Assembly: GCA_947247005.1 (NCBI GenBank)
Contig: OX365946.1
Location: 53,842,734 to 53,906,733, forward strand
Length of the DNA stretch: 64,000 nt
Direction of reading: 5' to 3'
DNA from: Spisula solida
Taxonomy: Eukaryota > Mollusca > Bivalvia > Venerida > Mactridae
Shown: positions 1-11,300 of the stretch, piece after piece
How positions within the stretch are numbered: position 1 is the stretch's first letter
Layout of the letters: each line of letters starts with the position of its first letter
The notes under the pieces: model-generated
What the model was told of the DNA's origin: nothing
Database searches by the model: none
The model's input: only the letters and a program-made list of their open reading frames with translations
Made by a program: the position numbers and the translations under genes

Positions 1-494
1 TTTATTCTGACTGACAGAAAATCCTGTATTTTTCTATCAAATGAAGAGGAACATTCACTCATTTTACCAACTGGGACTGACAAGTTCAGAAACAATTCGT
101 GGAGCCAGGCGGACTCCTGCTATTGAGTGGAAGCCAAGTGTGACCGATGACTGAACATGGCAAAACAATATTGAAGGCAAAATAATAGTCAAATTGACAG
201 TTGAGATTTAACGGCTAGTGCAACCCCTGGTTAAATTAACAAGTACCTGTTGTTTTGTGATGTATTGGTTTCCAATAAACAGATGTCTACAATCTTTACA
301 TCAAAGAATGATCTCAAATTCATCATCATGTTCGCATCCCATATACTCAAACAATGCTGAAAAAAACAAAACATGCCAAATATATCATTTTAACTTTTCA
401 TCATTTATAAGTAAGAATAAGGTGTCAGAATAGAACGTGAATAATTTTGATTTCATGAAATATTAAAATTATTTAAAGTGTGAGCCGTAACTGC

Positions 495-990
495 TAGGGG
501 TGACAATCGGGTCCATTTTTACTATTGCAATTCTATTGCTGAAAGTACTATTGTGATACTATTGTATTGATGGAAACTATTGCGATACTTTTGCAAAAGT
601 TATTGCAAAGATTTGAAAACCAGAGATTAACTTGTAAATGCAAATTTGCACTGTGTAAGATATCACTTTGGTGTACAACATACTAATCTATTATTTGTGA
701 AAACAATTTGGACAGAAATAGATTAATGAAATTTAACCAAATACAGAATTGTTGGTCCTTTTTGGCAGTTTTGATGCGTAGGATTATTTAGAATTAGTTT
801 TTTAATGAGAACGGAAGTTATTTTAAACCAAAAATTAACTTTATTTATAAAAAGGAAATTATTGTAACTATCTATAGTTGAACTAACTATCGGCGATAGT
901 TATTGGATCGAGACTTTTACTATCTATCCATACTATCGGGACACTCGGGATTGCAATGCATCGATATTTCGATGCATCGGCCCACTCCTA
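495..990. mobile_element. hAT-type MITE with perfect 8-bp TSD
   Basis: The ends are imperfect terminal inverted repeats (left TAGGGGTGACAATCGGG; the right end read in reverse is TAGGAGTGGGCCGATGC). They are flanked on both sides by the identical 8-mer GTAACTGC (487-494 and 991-998). An 8-bp target duplication with TAGGGGTG-type ends is typical of hAT transposons. The 496-bp interior has no transposase and is rich in ACTATTG/ACTATCG-like short repeats, so the element is non-autonomous. Confidence 0.8.
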
Positions 991-1240
991 GTAACTGCCA
1001 TATCTGTTATTTACGTAACACTAGAAGGGTTTCGACACAAAACATGTATCTCCCACAAAGGACCAAAACACCAGTAATATTAATCTCACCTAAAATGACC
1101 TCAACCACGAAATCATTATACCAATAAATATGTCAAGTTTACCGTGGCAGCCAAACTTGCTTTCAAGTTCAGTCAGGTATAAGACTGGGTTTTTTTGGGA
1201 AGATTTTAGCACAGAGAATTTGACATGATCCTGACCTTTA

Positions 1241-1531
1241 TGCATGAATATATTACAAGGTTCTTGCGTTGAATATATAAATTTCCGCCAGCAAATCGTG
1301 CAATATCGGTTCTTTAGGTTTGTGAGCGCCTTCGTGCTACTCTCTGCTTATGAAAACATACGTCGGGGTTATAAATTTAGACAATATATCAGCTGTTAAA
1401 TTATGCTAATTTAAGGACGAGAGTCGTGTCAAATTCTCTGGACTATACTTGCATATAATTATCACCATATAATAAAACAGTTATTGTATCTGTTTGATTT
1501 TTGAAGATTTCTGATATATAATTTGTGTAAA
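1241..1531 (+). repeat. Dispersed repeat R1, copy 1
   Basis: This copy starts near a TATTACAAGGTTCTTG motif and runs through AAATTTCCGCCAGC to TTTGTGTAAATTC. It closely matches 7859-8131 and, more distantly, 61491-61736. Compared with the other copies it lacks about 16 bases after TTAGGTTTGTG (TTGGTATTACACC region). The leading TATTACAAGGTTCTTG motif also occurs near 27657 and, inverted, near 56863, so it is probably the end of a widespread family. There is no coding potential. Confidence 0.7.
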
Positions 1532-1582
1532 TTCCTTCAGCTTCTGCCATCGGAAAAGAGCAGCCGATTTGATATTTATTTA
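1532..1582. repeat. 51-bp exact repeat, copy 1
   Basis: These 51 bases are identical to 5821-5871. Outside them the two loci diverge at once. On the minus strand the block is open and would read as NKYQIGCSFPMAEAEG-like protein, but no family is recognised. It follows repeat R1 directly. Confidence 0.7.
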
Positions 1583-4500
1583 ACTGAAATCGCCGCTAAT
1601 CGCCATTATCGACAACGCTACGAAGTAGGAAAGGCCGGCAAAACATAAAATGGACCGGGTCAGTGGCTAATGAACGGCATATTGAGTGTAAACACTGAGG
1701 ATGATTCGCCGAGAGAAGGAAATATTGAGACTGACCGATCGGGATAAAAAATGATATAAAATCTTGTTTTAGGCTGGCTAACACAGCTAGGGCGTCGTTT
1801 TCGAGAGCTGTAAGATCTCAATTCGGCCCGCATGTTCCGTTATGTAGGCTACTACAAACGGATGGTTTCGCCATTCTGAGATACAGGGGCGAACCTGGGA
1901 AATTATTTTAGTCAGACACTGAATCATAATTTAAGCTTGTAAACAACATCTTGTTCAACCTCAGCGGCATGATCTGATGAATTAATGCATGTGGAATATT
2001 CGTATTTCAGGCCTTGCTATTCTACTTTGGAAAAAATAAATGATTGAAATGATTTAGTCCTACAAATAAGACTGTTGGTTGTTTAGAAACCCAGTCATAT
2101 CCCTATCGCATACACAGAAACATAATTTGTGCTGCTGTGGTTGAGCTAGGTTCCGCATTGCAAACTTGCCATTAATCTGTTTTGCAAGTTTTGGATATAA
2201 TTTGTCGACGGCGGGGTCAATTTATATGAATGATAGTCTTCATCTTCCGGGCAGGAGTGTAGAAATGAGCCAGGTGTGTAAATTCCACTGGGCAACCGTG
2301 CTTGCTGGCAACTTTTCGTCTTTTTCTTTGTTACTCTGGGCAATATTTCAGAACGCGGCTTACCTTCGCAGATTAACTGGCTGCATGAAAACATTTATAT
2401 ACCCCTGCCAGGTTGCCATATAATCTGCGTATGAATACATTCTGCAGTTGTCTCCCTTGGAATCTTAAAAGACTGTACATAGTAGTACAGTATGTCAAAG
2501 TGCTATCATGTTTCAGTTGACAGTTGTGGCATTGCAGGGATTTGCAAAATTATTGTCACATTTGGCCGCATTAAAATATATCAACAAATAGTTTGTTTTC
2601 GAGGTAGCGTACTTCAAAGCTGGTGTATCGATTATGATAAGTAAATTTGTACGTTTTTGACTTAATTTTGAGAGCCCAATATTTGGTTTCTCGAGTAAAC
2701 CGGAAGTCTATTCTTTCCTTGATCCCTAGCATACATATTCACGCTTGTATATACAGGTAGCTTCTGCACCTGCAAGTCGGCGCATCTTAGTTTTGAAATG
2801 GATATATCTGCACAAAAACAAATACACCGGCATCAACCATGTGATAAACTATCAATTATCTGTTATAAACCCAAATCAAACCCAAATGGAATTTTCAAAC
2901 TACAAAAACTTGAAAAATCAGCCTTAATGTTACATGCAGTCTTGATATAAACATTTATGACCTGTAAGTTCGTTCATATAAAATGATGACGTCATAAGAA
3001 GCACACGAGAATGATTTGGCAAATAAAAAGTTGTGTAACATAAAGTTTGATATTTTGTCAGTAAGTTGGCACCTTTTTCCGCTCGTAAACATATTGTATA
3101 TAATGCAAATTTTGACGTATGGAATGTCTCCAGATTTTGCGACCGGAAGCGGTGAAACAGTGAAATTGTTGCTCTGATAAAACTGTTTTTGTCGATTTTT
3201 TGCATTATTCGGCTGGATAAATGTCTTCTTTATAACTTAAAATAAATTGGGGCACAGTAATGACATATTTAGCAAAGCACTAACGTTTACTTAAATGCAC
3301 AAACTTGTAGGAATGCACAAACTTATAGGAATAGAGGCTACACGTAATTTTTCTAGCTTTTGCTTGTCTGAGGGTATGCACTGGGCTTACCTAAGCCTAT
3401 TAATTGAGATATTTGGGTAATTACCGGTATAGCTTGTAGATCGTAATTTTAAAGTATTGTCGATTTTCATATATGGTTAAGATTTGTTAGTAAAAATGTT
3501 ATATGCAATCTGTGATGTTACCAGGTTGAGTGTCGACTATGGTACGGGTCATGTAGGTAAATAAAAAATATTGTATCCTATCTAGGATGTTATTTGTGTT
3601 TAGAAGTTTGTCAGCACAGTTCCGGAAATATTATGATATTGTCCTGCTCAGCCGTGGTGAGTGGTGTACGGATTGAATACATCTGGCCGTGTTGGTTTAT
3701 GATACAGTGGCTGGCATTTCATTTTGAAATGGTGCATCATGTCTCAGTGGGGTTGGTGAATCATGGTTATATGAACATTTAGGCCCTTGCGGTGGGTTTT
3801 TACAAGCTGTAGTTGGTGAGTAATCTTGATGAAGGCAGAGTTGCAGAGTGTAGTTGGCTGAGCATTTAGTTAGGAGATTAACGTTAACGGGGCTCATTCG
3901 GCATTATATCAGTGCGCTTGGTATGGTGCAGGTACAAAATTTATTCAGGGGGCAGGTTCAATGTGTGCATGGTTTGGCGAGTACCATTATGATATTCAGG
4001 CATCAATTGTCTAATCTGGTTGGTGCATGAGTAACGTAGACTACCATACAGGGGGCATTCCCAAAATCATGAGGATCAGTTACTTGTTTAATTTTAGCAA
4101 CTTTGATTAGGCAGTCATATCTTAAGGAGTTAAATGGCCTATAATAGTTTATTGCATGTCACTTGACATGGCCTTAGTCACTAGACATTGTTTCCTAGGC
4201 TCATGGATGCAAGTTTACAGGTATATACCGGATTTCAGGTTTTGAATGTACCAAATAGTCTGTTTTTCTTTATTTTCTCTACATACATGGACAATTTTAC
4301 AAGGCATCAGGTTTTCAGAATATTTTACTAGCACCAATGTGGGCAGTGTTGGTGTGAGCAATTTCTATTTAGTTATGATAGAAGCTATAGTGTAATGACC
4401 TATTGTATGTACCAGTGCTGGTGCTGCTAAATGTGCACCTCATGGATATTAGGAAAATGATATGTCAGAGTTGAAAGGGCCTTTCCATGTGTTATCATGA

Positions 4501-4748
4501 TCGGAGCTATAGTATAGCCTATATTTTGAAAGCCTTGTGATCTGCTGTTGACCATATGGTGTTGGCTTGACGCTTGTTAATTGGAACGGTTGCCATAGTA
4601 TAGGCCATTGAATTACTTCACATAAGAGTTGAGAAAAGTACAGGATAAGGGGGATGGGAACCCTTTGGCATGGCAGTATGAGGGCCTAGAATTTTGGAGG
4701 ACAAAGCCCATGTTAGTAGCGCCAGGTAATAACAAGGCCTTTGCTGTG
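1583..4748. other. Non-coding stretch, nothing recognised
   Basis: No exon with splice sites and recognisable protein similarity is seen on either strand. Short ORFs on both strands (for example 2146-2394 minus and 2930-3205 minus) have no family resemblance. A 20-bp local duplication (AATGCACAAACTT...) lies near 3295-3330. The stretch is probably part of a KNTC1 intron or decayed mobile DNA. Confidence 0.5.
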
Positions 4749-5675
4749 GCGGAAAATTCTAGGCGGCAGTATTCCAGCAGTAATTAAAGAATAAATTCAT
4801 AAAAGTCGGGGCTATGGCAACACCTACCTGGACTAAATAATTTGCATATATCAATAAACACTCACAATTACCTCCCTTGTCTATTTGGTAGGACCTAGGT
4901 GGGATGGTTTTGTTGAGTGGTCTACAATCACCATCTCCGAATTTCAAATTGTTGACATATGAGATTTGGGTTAAGCCCTTACAGCCTTTGGCTAGGTTTA
5001 CCTGCACATCCCATAAATTGCTGTGTAACAGTAGCTCTTTGGTGCGCTTTGAGATGGTGATATGAATAAAAAGAACGGTTCCTGTGTTGCTACTTTAATG
5101 AAAACAGAGCTCTGTAAATTTAAGGGACGCATAATGGCCGAATGGCCGCGCTATAATTGTCCCAGGGACGGGGATTGGCCAATTGGCCGCGCTATAATAT
5201 TGTCCCACACGCTGATATGCTAGAAATGCTGTGGCTGACTGGCAGGCCACATGCGATATGTTAGAAATGGCCCGCCGGCTGGCGGGCCATGCGCGCTATC
5301 TTAGAAACGGCGATACTAACAGGAACACGTTATACAATTAATGCATAGGGGTTTAAGGCCAACTGGAATCTGCTGCTTGGAATTTTTCCCTCCCTCCAAA
5401 GGCAACACCTGGAGGGAGAATAAGCATTGCGATCAATTACTTCCACAAACTTTAAGTACTATGATAAATTGTTACTTTACGAATTAAGATTGTTTGCCAT
5501 GTGTTGTGATTTGCATAGAAGCTAATAACATCGAGTTTAACTTACTATAGCATTTGTTATTATGGAATCCACCTTACACAAGCTTAGTAATGGGGTTATT
5601 ATATGTATCCCTTAGCCTACCGTCTTGCAAATGTTTCAGAGGGGATTGCATTGTGTCATCGTTGTCATAAAATAA
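4749..5675. repeat. 0.92-kb direct duplication, copy A
   Basis: The block runs from GCGGAAAATTCTAGGCGG to GTTGTCATAAAATAA and is repeated in the same orientation at 6940-7858. By eye I see about five substitutions and one 8-bp indel (an extra GAATGGCC-type 8-mer in this copy near 5140). Inside is a GC-rich region (5130-5330) made of imperfect units around ATG(C/T)TAGAAATG and CTGGCGGGCCAT. A minus-strand ORF (4759-5007, 82 codons) is conserved in both copies but resembles no family I know. The ends are not TG...CA, so ordinary LTRs are unlikely. Confidence 0.85.
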
Positions 5676-5820
5676 TACAAATTATGTATTAAACATAATT
5701 ATATTTATTTTGCAACGATAATTGGATTTTGGGATCGAATATGTTCGGGTACGAAACCATTGAGTATGAATAATTTCGGGTACGAATTAGACGAAAAAGT
5801 CAAAGGTATTCCGATGCAAC

Positions 5821-5871
5821 TTCCTTCAGCTTCTGCCATCGGAAAAGAGCAGCCGATTTGATATTTATTTA
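5821..5871. repeat. 51-bp exact repeat, copy 2
   Basis: Identical to 1532-1582. Here the minus-strand frame stays open from 5890 to 5705 (61 codons), so the shared block might be a fragment of an old coding exon or transposon ORF. No homology is recognised. Confidence 0.7.
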
Positions 5872-6939
5872 CCCACCCTCCCATACCCAAGTGGAGGTGA
5901 TAAGTTTTGTTAACCTCTAATGCTGAAAAAGGTTCCCTGTATGAGTTATCCAGCGCTTATGGGCATTTTCACTGATAATGGTTGTTAACATGCTTTTTAC
6001 ATTTCAGTTTATACCGCATATGGGAGTGTCACTGGTAATTATGCTCACATCTAACAGTTTGATGGGTAGGAAGACTGGTCGTGGGGGACATATACCTCAC
6101 TTGCGATTAACATCTCGCCAGGGACCTGCCATTTCCAATTTCTCGAACTTTGCTCTTGATAGCTACATCATGTCTACATATAACATTTACGCAGTACAGA
6201 CTATGAATGTGCGATGATAGAGATTTATTCATTATACGCAATCAAGGCCTTCGTCCATGATCACAAAACTGTGTCCACATGCTACATTTATACAGTAATA
6301 ATTAGGTCTATGGAGGTGCGATGTAGGGGAACTATTCATTACAGTGATCAAAGCTCCACTTTCCAGAATTTTACTCGGATCGCGAAACTTTGTCCCGTGT
6401 TCATTTAATAACAAGAGAGGAAATACTACGAAGGAGATTTATATATCAGTGATCCAAACAGTCGCCTTCTGGAAGTTCACTCTAGATAGCAAACATTCTA
6501 CATGTTTCATTGATTCGAAAGGAGAACGTGCAATGAAGGACTTATTCATTCAAAGTGAAATCTCCTTCCTAACCTTGTTACATTTATTTGTTATGAAACA
6601 GCATGTATATTCCACCAGATGTGATGGAGAGAAATATGTGGAGCACACATTGACTGATAATCTACAACAAACTCGTTGATTTGACCAATAGTGTTTAAAA
6701 TTATTATCCCCTAACTTTGACATTATTCCAGATATCATATGAAAGAATCAAATCAGTGATGCTATATATACAAGATACAAACCTCCCCGAAAACTTTCAC
6801 TATTTATACTGTGCATTCCTATTATATGTCTATACAAAGGCAGCATTGTAGTTCATACCTTACATCTTACAAATACTTTTATCCTGAATAGTTCTGTTAT
6901 GAGGACATGGCTTTAACGAAGACATTTTAATGTTGCAAT
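5872..6939. other. Spacer between the two 0.92-kb copies, nothing recognised
   Basis: About 1.1 kb with no exon-like structure. The longest open frame (6344-6679 plus, 111 codons) has no recognisable domain and no splice or promoter context. No reverse transcriptase, integrase or transposase motifs are visible. Confidence 0.5.
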
Positions 6940-7858
6940 GCGGAAAATTCTAGGCGGCAGTATTCCAGCAGTAATTAAAGAATAAATTCATAAAAGTCGG
7001 GGCTATGGCAACACCTACCTGGACTAAATAATTTGCATATATCAATAAACACTCACAATTACCTCCCTTGTCTATTTGGTAGCACCTAGGTGGGATGGTT
7101 TTGTTGAGTGGTCTACAATCACCATCTCCGAATTTCAAATTGTTGACATATGAGATTTGGGTTAAGCCCTTACAGCCTTTGGCTAGGTTTACCTGCACAT
7201 CCCATAAATTGCTGTGTAACAGTAGCTCTTTGGTGCGCTTTGAGATGGTGATATGAATAAAAAGAACGGTTCCTGTGTCGCTACTTTAATGAAAACAGAG
7301 CTCTGTAAATTTAAGGGACGCATAATGGCCGCGCTATAATTGTCCCAGGGACGGATATTGGCCAATTGGCCGCGCTATAATATTGTCCCACACGCTGATA
7401 TGCTAGAAATGCTGTGGCTGACTGGCAGGCCACATGCGATATGTTAGAAATGGCCCGCCGGCTGGCGGGCCATGCGCGCTATCTTAGAAACGGCGATACT
7501 AACAGGAACACGTTATACAATTAATGCATAGGGGTTTAAGGCCAACTGGAATCTGCCGCTTGGAATTTTTCCCTCCCTCCAAAGGCAACACCTGGAGGGA
7601 GAATAAGCATTGCGATCAATTACTTCCACAAACTTTAAGTACTATGATAAATTGTTACTTTACGAATTAAGATTGTTTGCCATGTGTTGTGATTTGCATA
7701 GAAGCTAATAACATCGAGTTTAACTTACTATAGCATTTGTTATTATGGAATCCACCTTACACAAGCTTAGTAATGGGGTTATTATATGTATCCCTTAGCC
7801 TACCGTCTTGCAAATGTTTCAGAGGGGATTGCATTGTGTCATCGTTGTCATAAAATAA
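6940..7858. repeat. 0.92-kb direct duplication, copy B
   Basis: Nearly identical to 4749-5675 and in the same orientation, 1.26 kb downstream. It lacks 8 bases near 7330 relative to copy A. Its right end joins repeat R1 (7859 onwards) directly, with ATAAAT-like microhomology at the junction. Copy A is followed by different DNA, so the junction was made by recombination or insertion. Confidence 0.85.
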
Positions 7859-8131
7859 ATAAATTTCCGCCAGCTAATCGTGCAATATCGGTTCTTTAGG
7901 TTTGTGTTGGTATTACACCTTGAGCGCCTTCGTGCTACTCTCTGCTTATGAAAACATACGTCGGGGTTATAAATTTAGACAATATATCAGCTGTTAAATT
8001 ATGCTAATTTAAGGACGAGAGTCGTGTCAAATTCTCTGGACTATACTTGCATATAATTATCACCATATAATAAAACAGTTATTGTATCTGTTTGATTTTT
8101 GAAGATTTCTGATATATAATTTGTGTAAATT
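7859..8131 (+). repeat. Dispersed repeat R1, copy 2
   Basis: Matches 1266-1535 almost base for base and keeps the ~16-bp TTGGTATTACACCTT segment that copy 1 lacks. It starts exactly where duplication copy B ends. No coding potential is seen. Confidence 0.75.
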
Positions 8132-8354
8132 CTGACCTTGCCATTTTTCATGAATTCCGAAATCCTTGAAATTACGTCCTCATGAACTGGTCTTATTCAC
8201 CAAACCCACGACATTTTGTCCCATTGAAATTGAATAATTTTACAGTATACAGTAAAATGTGGCTGGTAGATATTACCCCCTCAGATAATGGATGATTTTA
8301 TTACTAAGAATGACAACTTAAGCCTACAGTTTATCAGCGACATGATCTACTTAC

Positions 8355-11300
8355 ATTTGAGTCCAGTGTGAATAGATAGTGTCCGTCAGACGATGCCTTG
8401 GCAACCATCAGGGATATGTCTACAAATTAAAGAGTAGTTAGCTATATTAGAATACAAATTTTGTAATTTAACCTTTTTATTTACGGATCACTTTTATCAC
8501 TATTTAATAAAGAATAAGATTATAAAATTTATTTTACTGTGTTTGGCTTTTTTTCAACATTTTAAAATGTCTGTCATGTACAAAATTTTCCAAAATGAAT
8601 TGGGAAAACATACTATTTCATTTGGGAATGTGTCAGTTTTTGAGGCCCAGCTTCATAAGGAAGACGAAGCACTATTATCAACTAGATTAAAATAAAAGAG
8701 AATGTTTATCTAACGACACAGAAAAAGGAACTTACCATTAGGAAGTACATCAGCCTCGACTTGATCAACAATCTCAATGCTACCATGTCGGAAACTCCAT
8801 TTACCCAGAATGCAGTCACCAGACCCCTAATAAAGTAAAATAAGCTCTACTTTTTAAAAGTAAGCACATTGGTACTAGGTATTTTTAATAAATCTGCCAA
8901 TTCGTTCTTAGGCCTCAAATCTATTTTTTGAAATGTTTATTTTGTTACCATGGTTTCTACAATGACAGGGGGTTTGTCTGTGATAACACGGTCACCTAAC
9001 TAAAACTAAAGCATTTCTCTAAATTCTAAGCATATTGATTTTTAATGATTGTTTTTTTGTTTACATATTCAGGTTTTATGCTGTTTCTCAACAATTTTAC
9101 AGTTATATATGACAGCCCATTCCCTTTGGAGGAAAATCTAAATTGTGGTTAAATATAATAAAGCAAGTAATGATTTCTATGATAATGACATTCCATACAA
9201 TTTTCTTTGGTAGTTAAAAATAGCATAGTTTATGGCATATCACTATTACTCAGAAACACATAAGGCATACACATAAAATTAATAAAATGCCGAGCATAGT
9301 GTTTATTTGCCAGTCAGCTTTCTGCTGAAATATATGGCAGGCATATACATGTGTGCCTCCACCCAGTTTTAAACCCGGGTCACCAGATTAGACGGCAAGC
9401 GCACTAACCATTGAGCTACCGAATATTAAAATAATGTCATACCACAGTGTAAATGTAATCTCCGACAACAACTACATCAGTGACCACAGAGTGACAGGAC
9501 CTGGTACTAGTCATTCTCACATTGTTTCTAATCATATCACCAATGTTACCATCATCTAGAAAAACAACACATAAATAGCGACGACAAAACAATCATGGGG
9601 AAATAACTGACTGAAAATGATGATGTAAAAATAAATTGATTTGGACTGAAAAGCTGGAATATTTTCTTAAACAAGTCACTAAGAATTAAAAGCAATAAAG
9701 AAGTCCCCTAGCGGTTTAAAGCCATGACCTTTAAATTATTTTCAATGCTTCTGTTGCCATAGCAACCACATATTTTGTCAGAATCAAAATATTTTTAGAC
9801 ATGAATAACTTCCTTATTGCACCCTATCCACATACAGGTACCAAGTTTCATAAACCTAGCTTTGAAACTGTTCGAGTTATGTCAGGATCCATAACTTTCA
9901 AGAACGGACAGCTCACCTATAGTCCCCTCAAGTTGTAAACCGGTAGGAGACTAACAAGTTAATCATTTGAAACTATAGATACACGGTGATCGTGGAGTAC
10001 AGCACTCTTTGACTGAGTGACAATTGTTCATCAATTTCAAAGAAGAATCTTGACTTTCACATTGACTGAAATAGGCATGGATACTGTCTAGTAAGTGATG
10101 AAGCAGTCATCTAGAATGTTTCATATCAGTTGCAATAAATTGATTCACAATCAATATTTATTATATGCTATCATTGAAAGGATTAAAGAGATTTATCAGT
10201 GAAAATGTTCTTTTCTCTGTTTTAGAAGCTGGTTTCAGTACTGAACGGAAAAAGAAACGCAACGTCAATGGCGCCAAGTTTTATGTGTTACATTACCATG
10301 ACATCATAATTGTCACGTTGTGACAATCCAAGTTCATCATGGTTGTTCAAATTAAGCCAATCACTGTACCTTTTTAAGAGAAATTGAACCTTATAATAAA
10401 CAGAAAATTTGTTGACTTTTGGTGCAAGATCAAATTTTTGTTCACTTGTGATCACAGAAAATTAATTTTTCACTTGTGGCATGGTTTTCTGTGATCACTT
10501 AGTGAAATAAAATTCAATCTAACACCCAAAGTAACAAAAATCCTCTATATAACTAAATAGCAAACCTGGTATTTGGAAGCCTGGTTGTACAATAAGTTGT
10601 CCATCAGCTGTCAGGATTACAAGATCTCCTGTCGCTGTTCAAAATATAAAATTAAGATAAACCATAGATATACTGGTACATACTAGTAAAAGGCTTAGAA
10701 TAGTTAAGGACAGACACTCAGAAATAGTTTGAGTTACTAGAAACTAGTAAGTTAGTAAGTAACGTCTTTATACAACGAGGCTGACACATTCAGTTTCCCA
10801 ATCTTTCATGTAGGTCTCAACTAGACTTACTAGAGCCCTTTGCTGCTACCAAATAGCGCTATCGAAGGCTTTACTACATCTTTGCAACGACACACTCCCA
10901 GTGAGCAGTGCTTGCCAATAGCATACCATTTCTCAGCACTTTGCTAGGCGAGAGCCACCAAATACTTTCTTGGGCAACAGACCACTTCGGTAGCGCTCGA
11001 TAGCGCTTTGCTGTGCAACAGTCTGCTATCTGAGAGTGCTTGCTGGTAGCATATAATTTGTTTGCTTCGTAGCCCTTTTTTGAAGAAAACCGTTACATAG
11101 AATATTGCTGTAGAGCGCGTTAGTTACGCAATGGGCTCCTAGACAAAATACCCAGCTAAATATTTTCATTTTCTAACAAGTAATTAACATCCACAGAACA
11201 TACTGGTTGTCATTCATAAAGGCAAAGAAGGACAAAATCTGGACTGTGAAAAAACTTGACTATTTGTCAGAAATATACCTGAAAACACAATTTTTCTGAA

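Noticed and set aside
6344..6679. 111-codon ORF between the duplicated blocks
   Set aside because: No recognisable domain, no promoter or splice context, ordinary length for chance in this amount of sequence.
4749..7858. LTR retrotransposon with the two 0.92-kb copies as LTRs
   Set aside because: The ends are not TG…CA, no primer-binding or polypurine tract was seen next to the copies, no TSD was found, and the 1.26-kb interior has no gag or pol motif.
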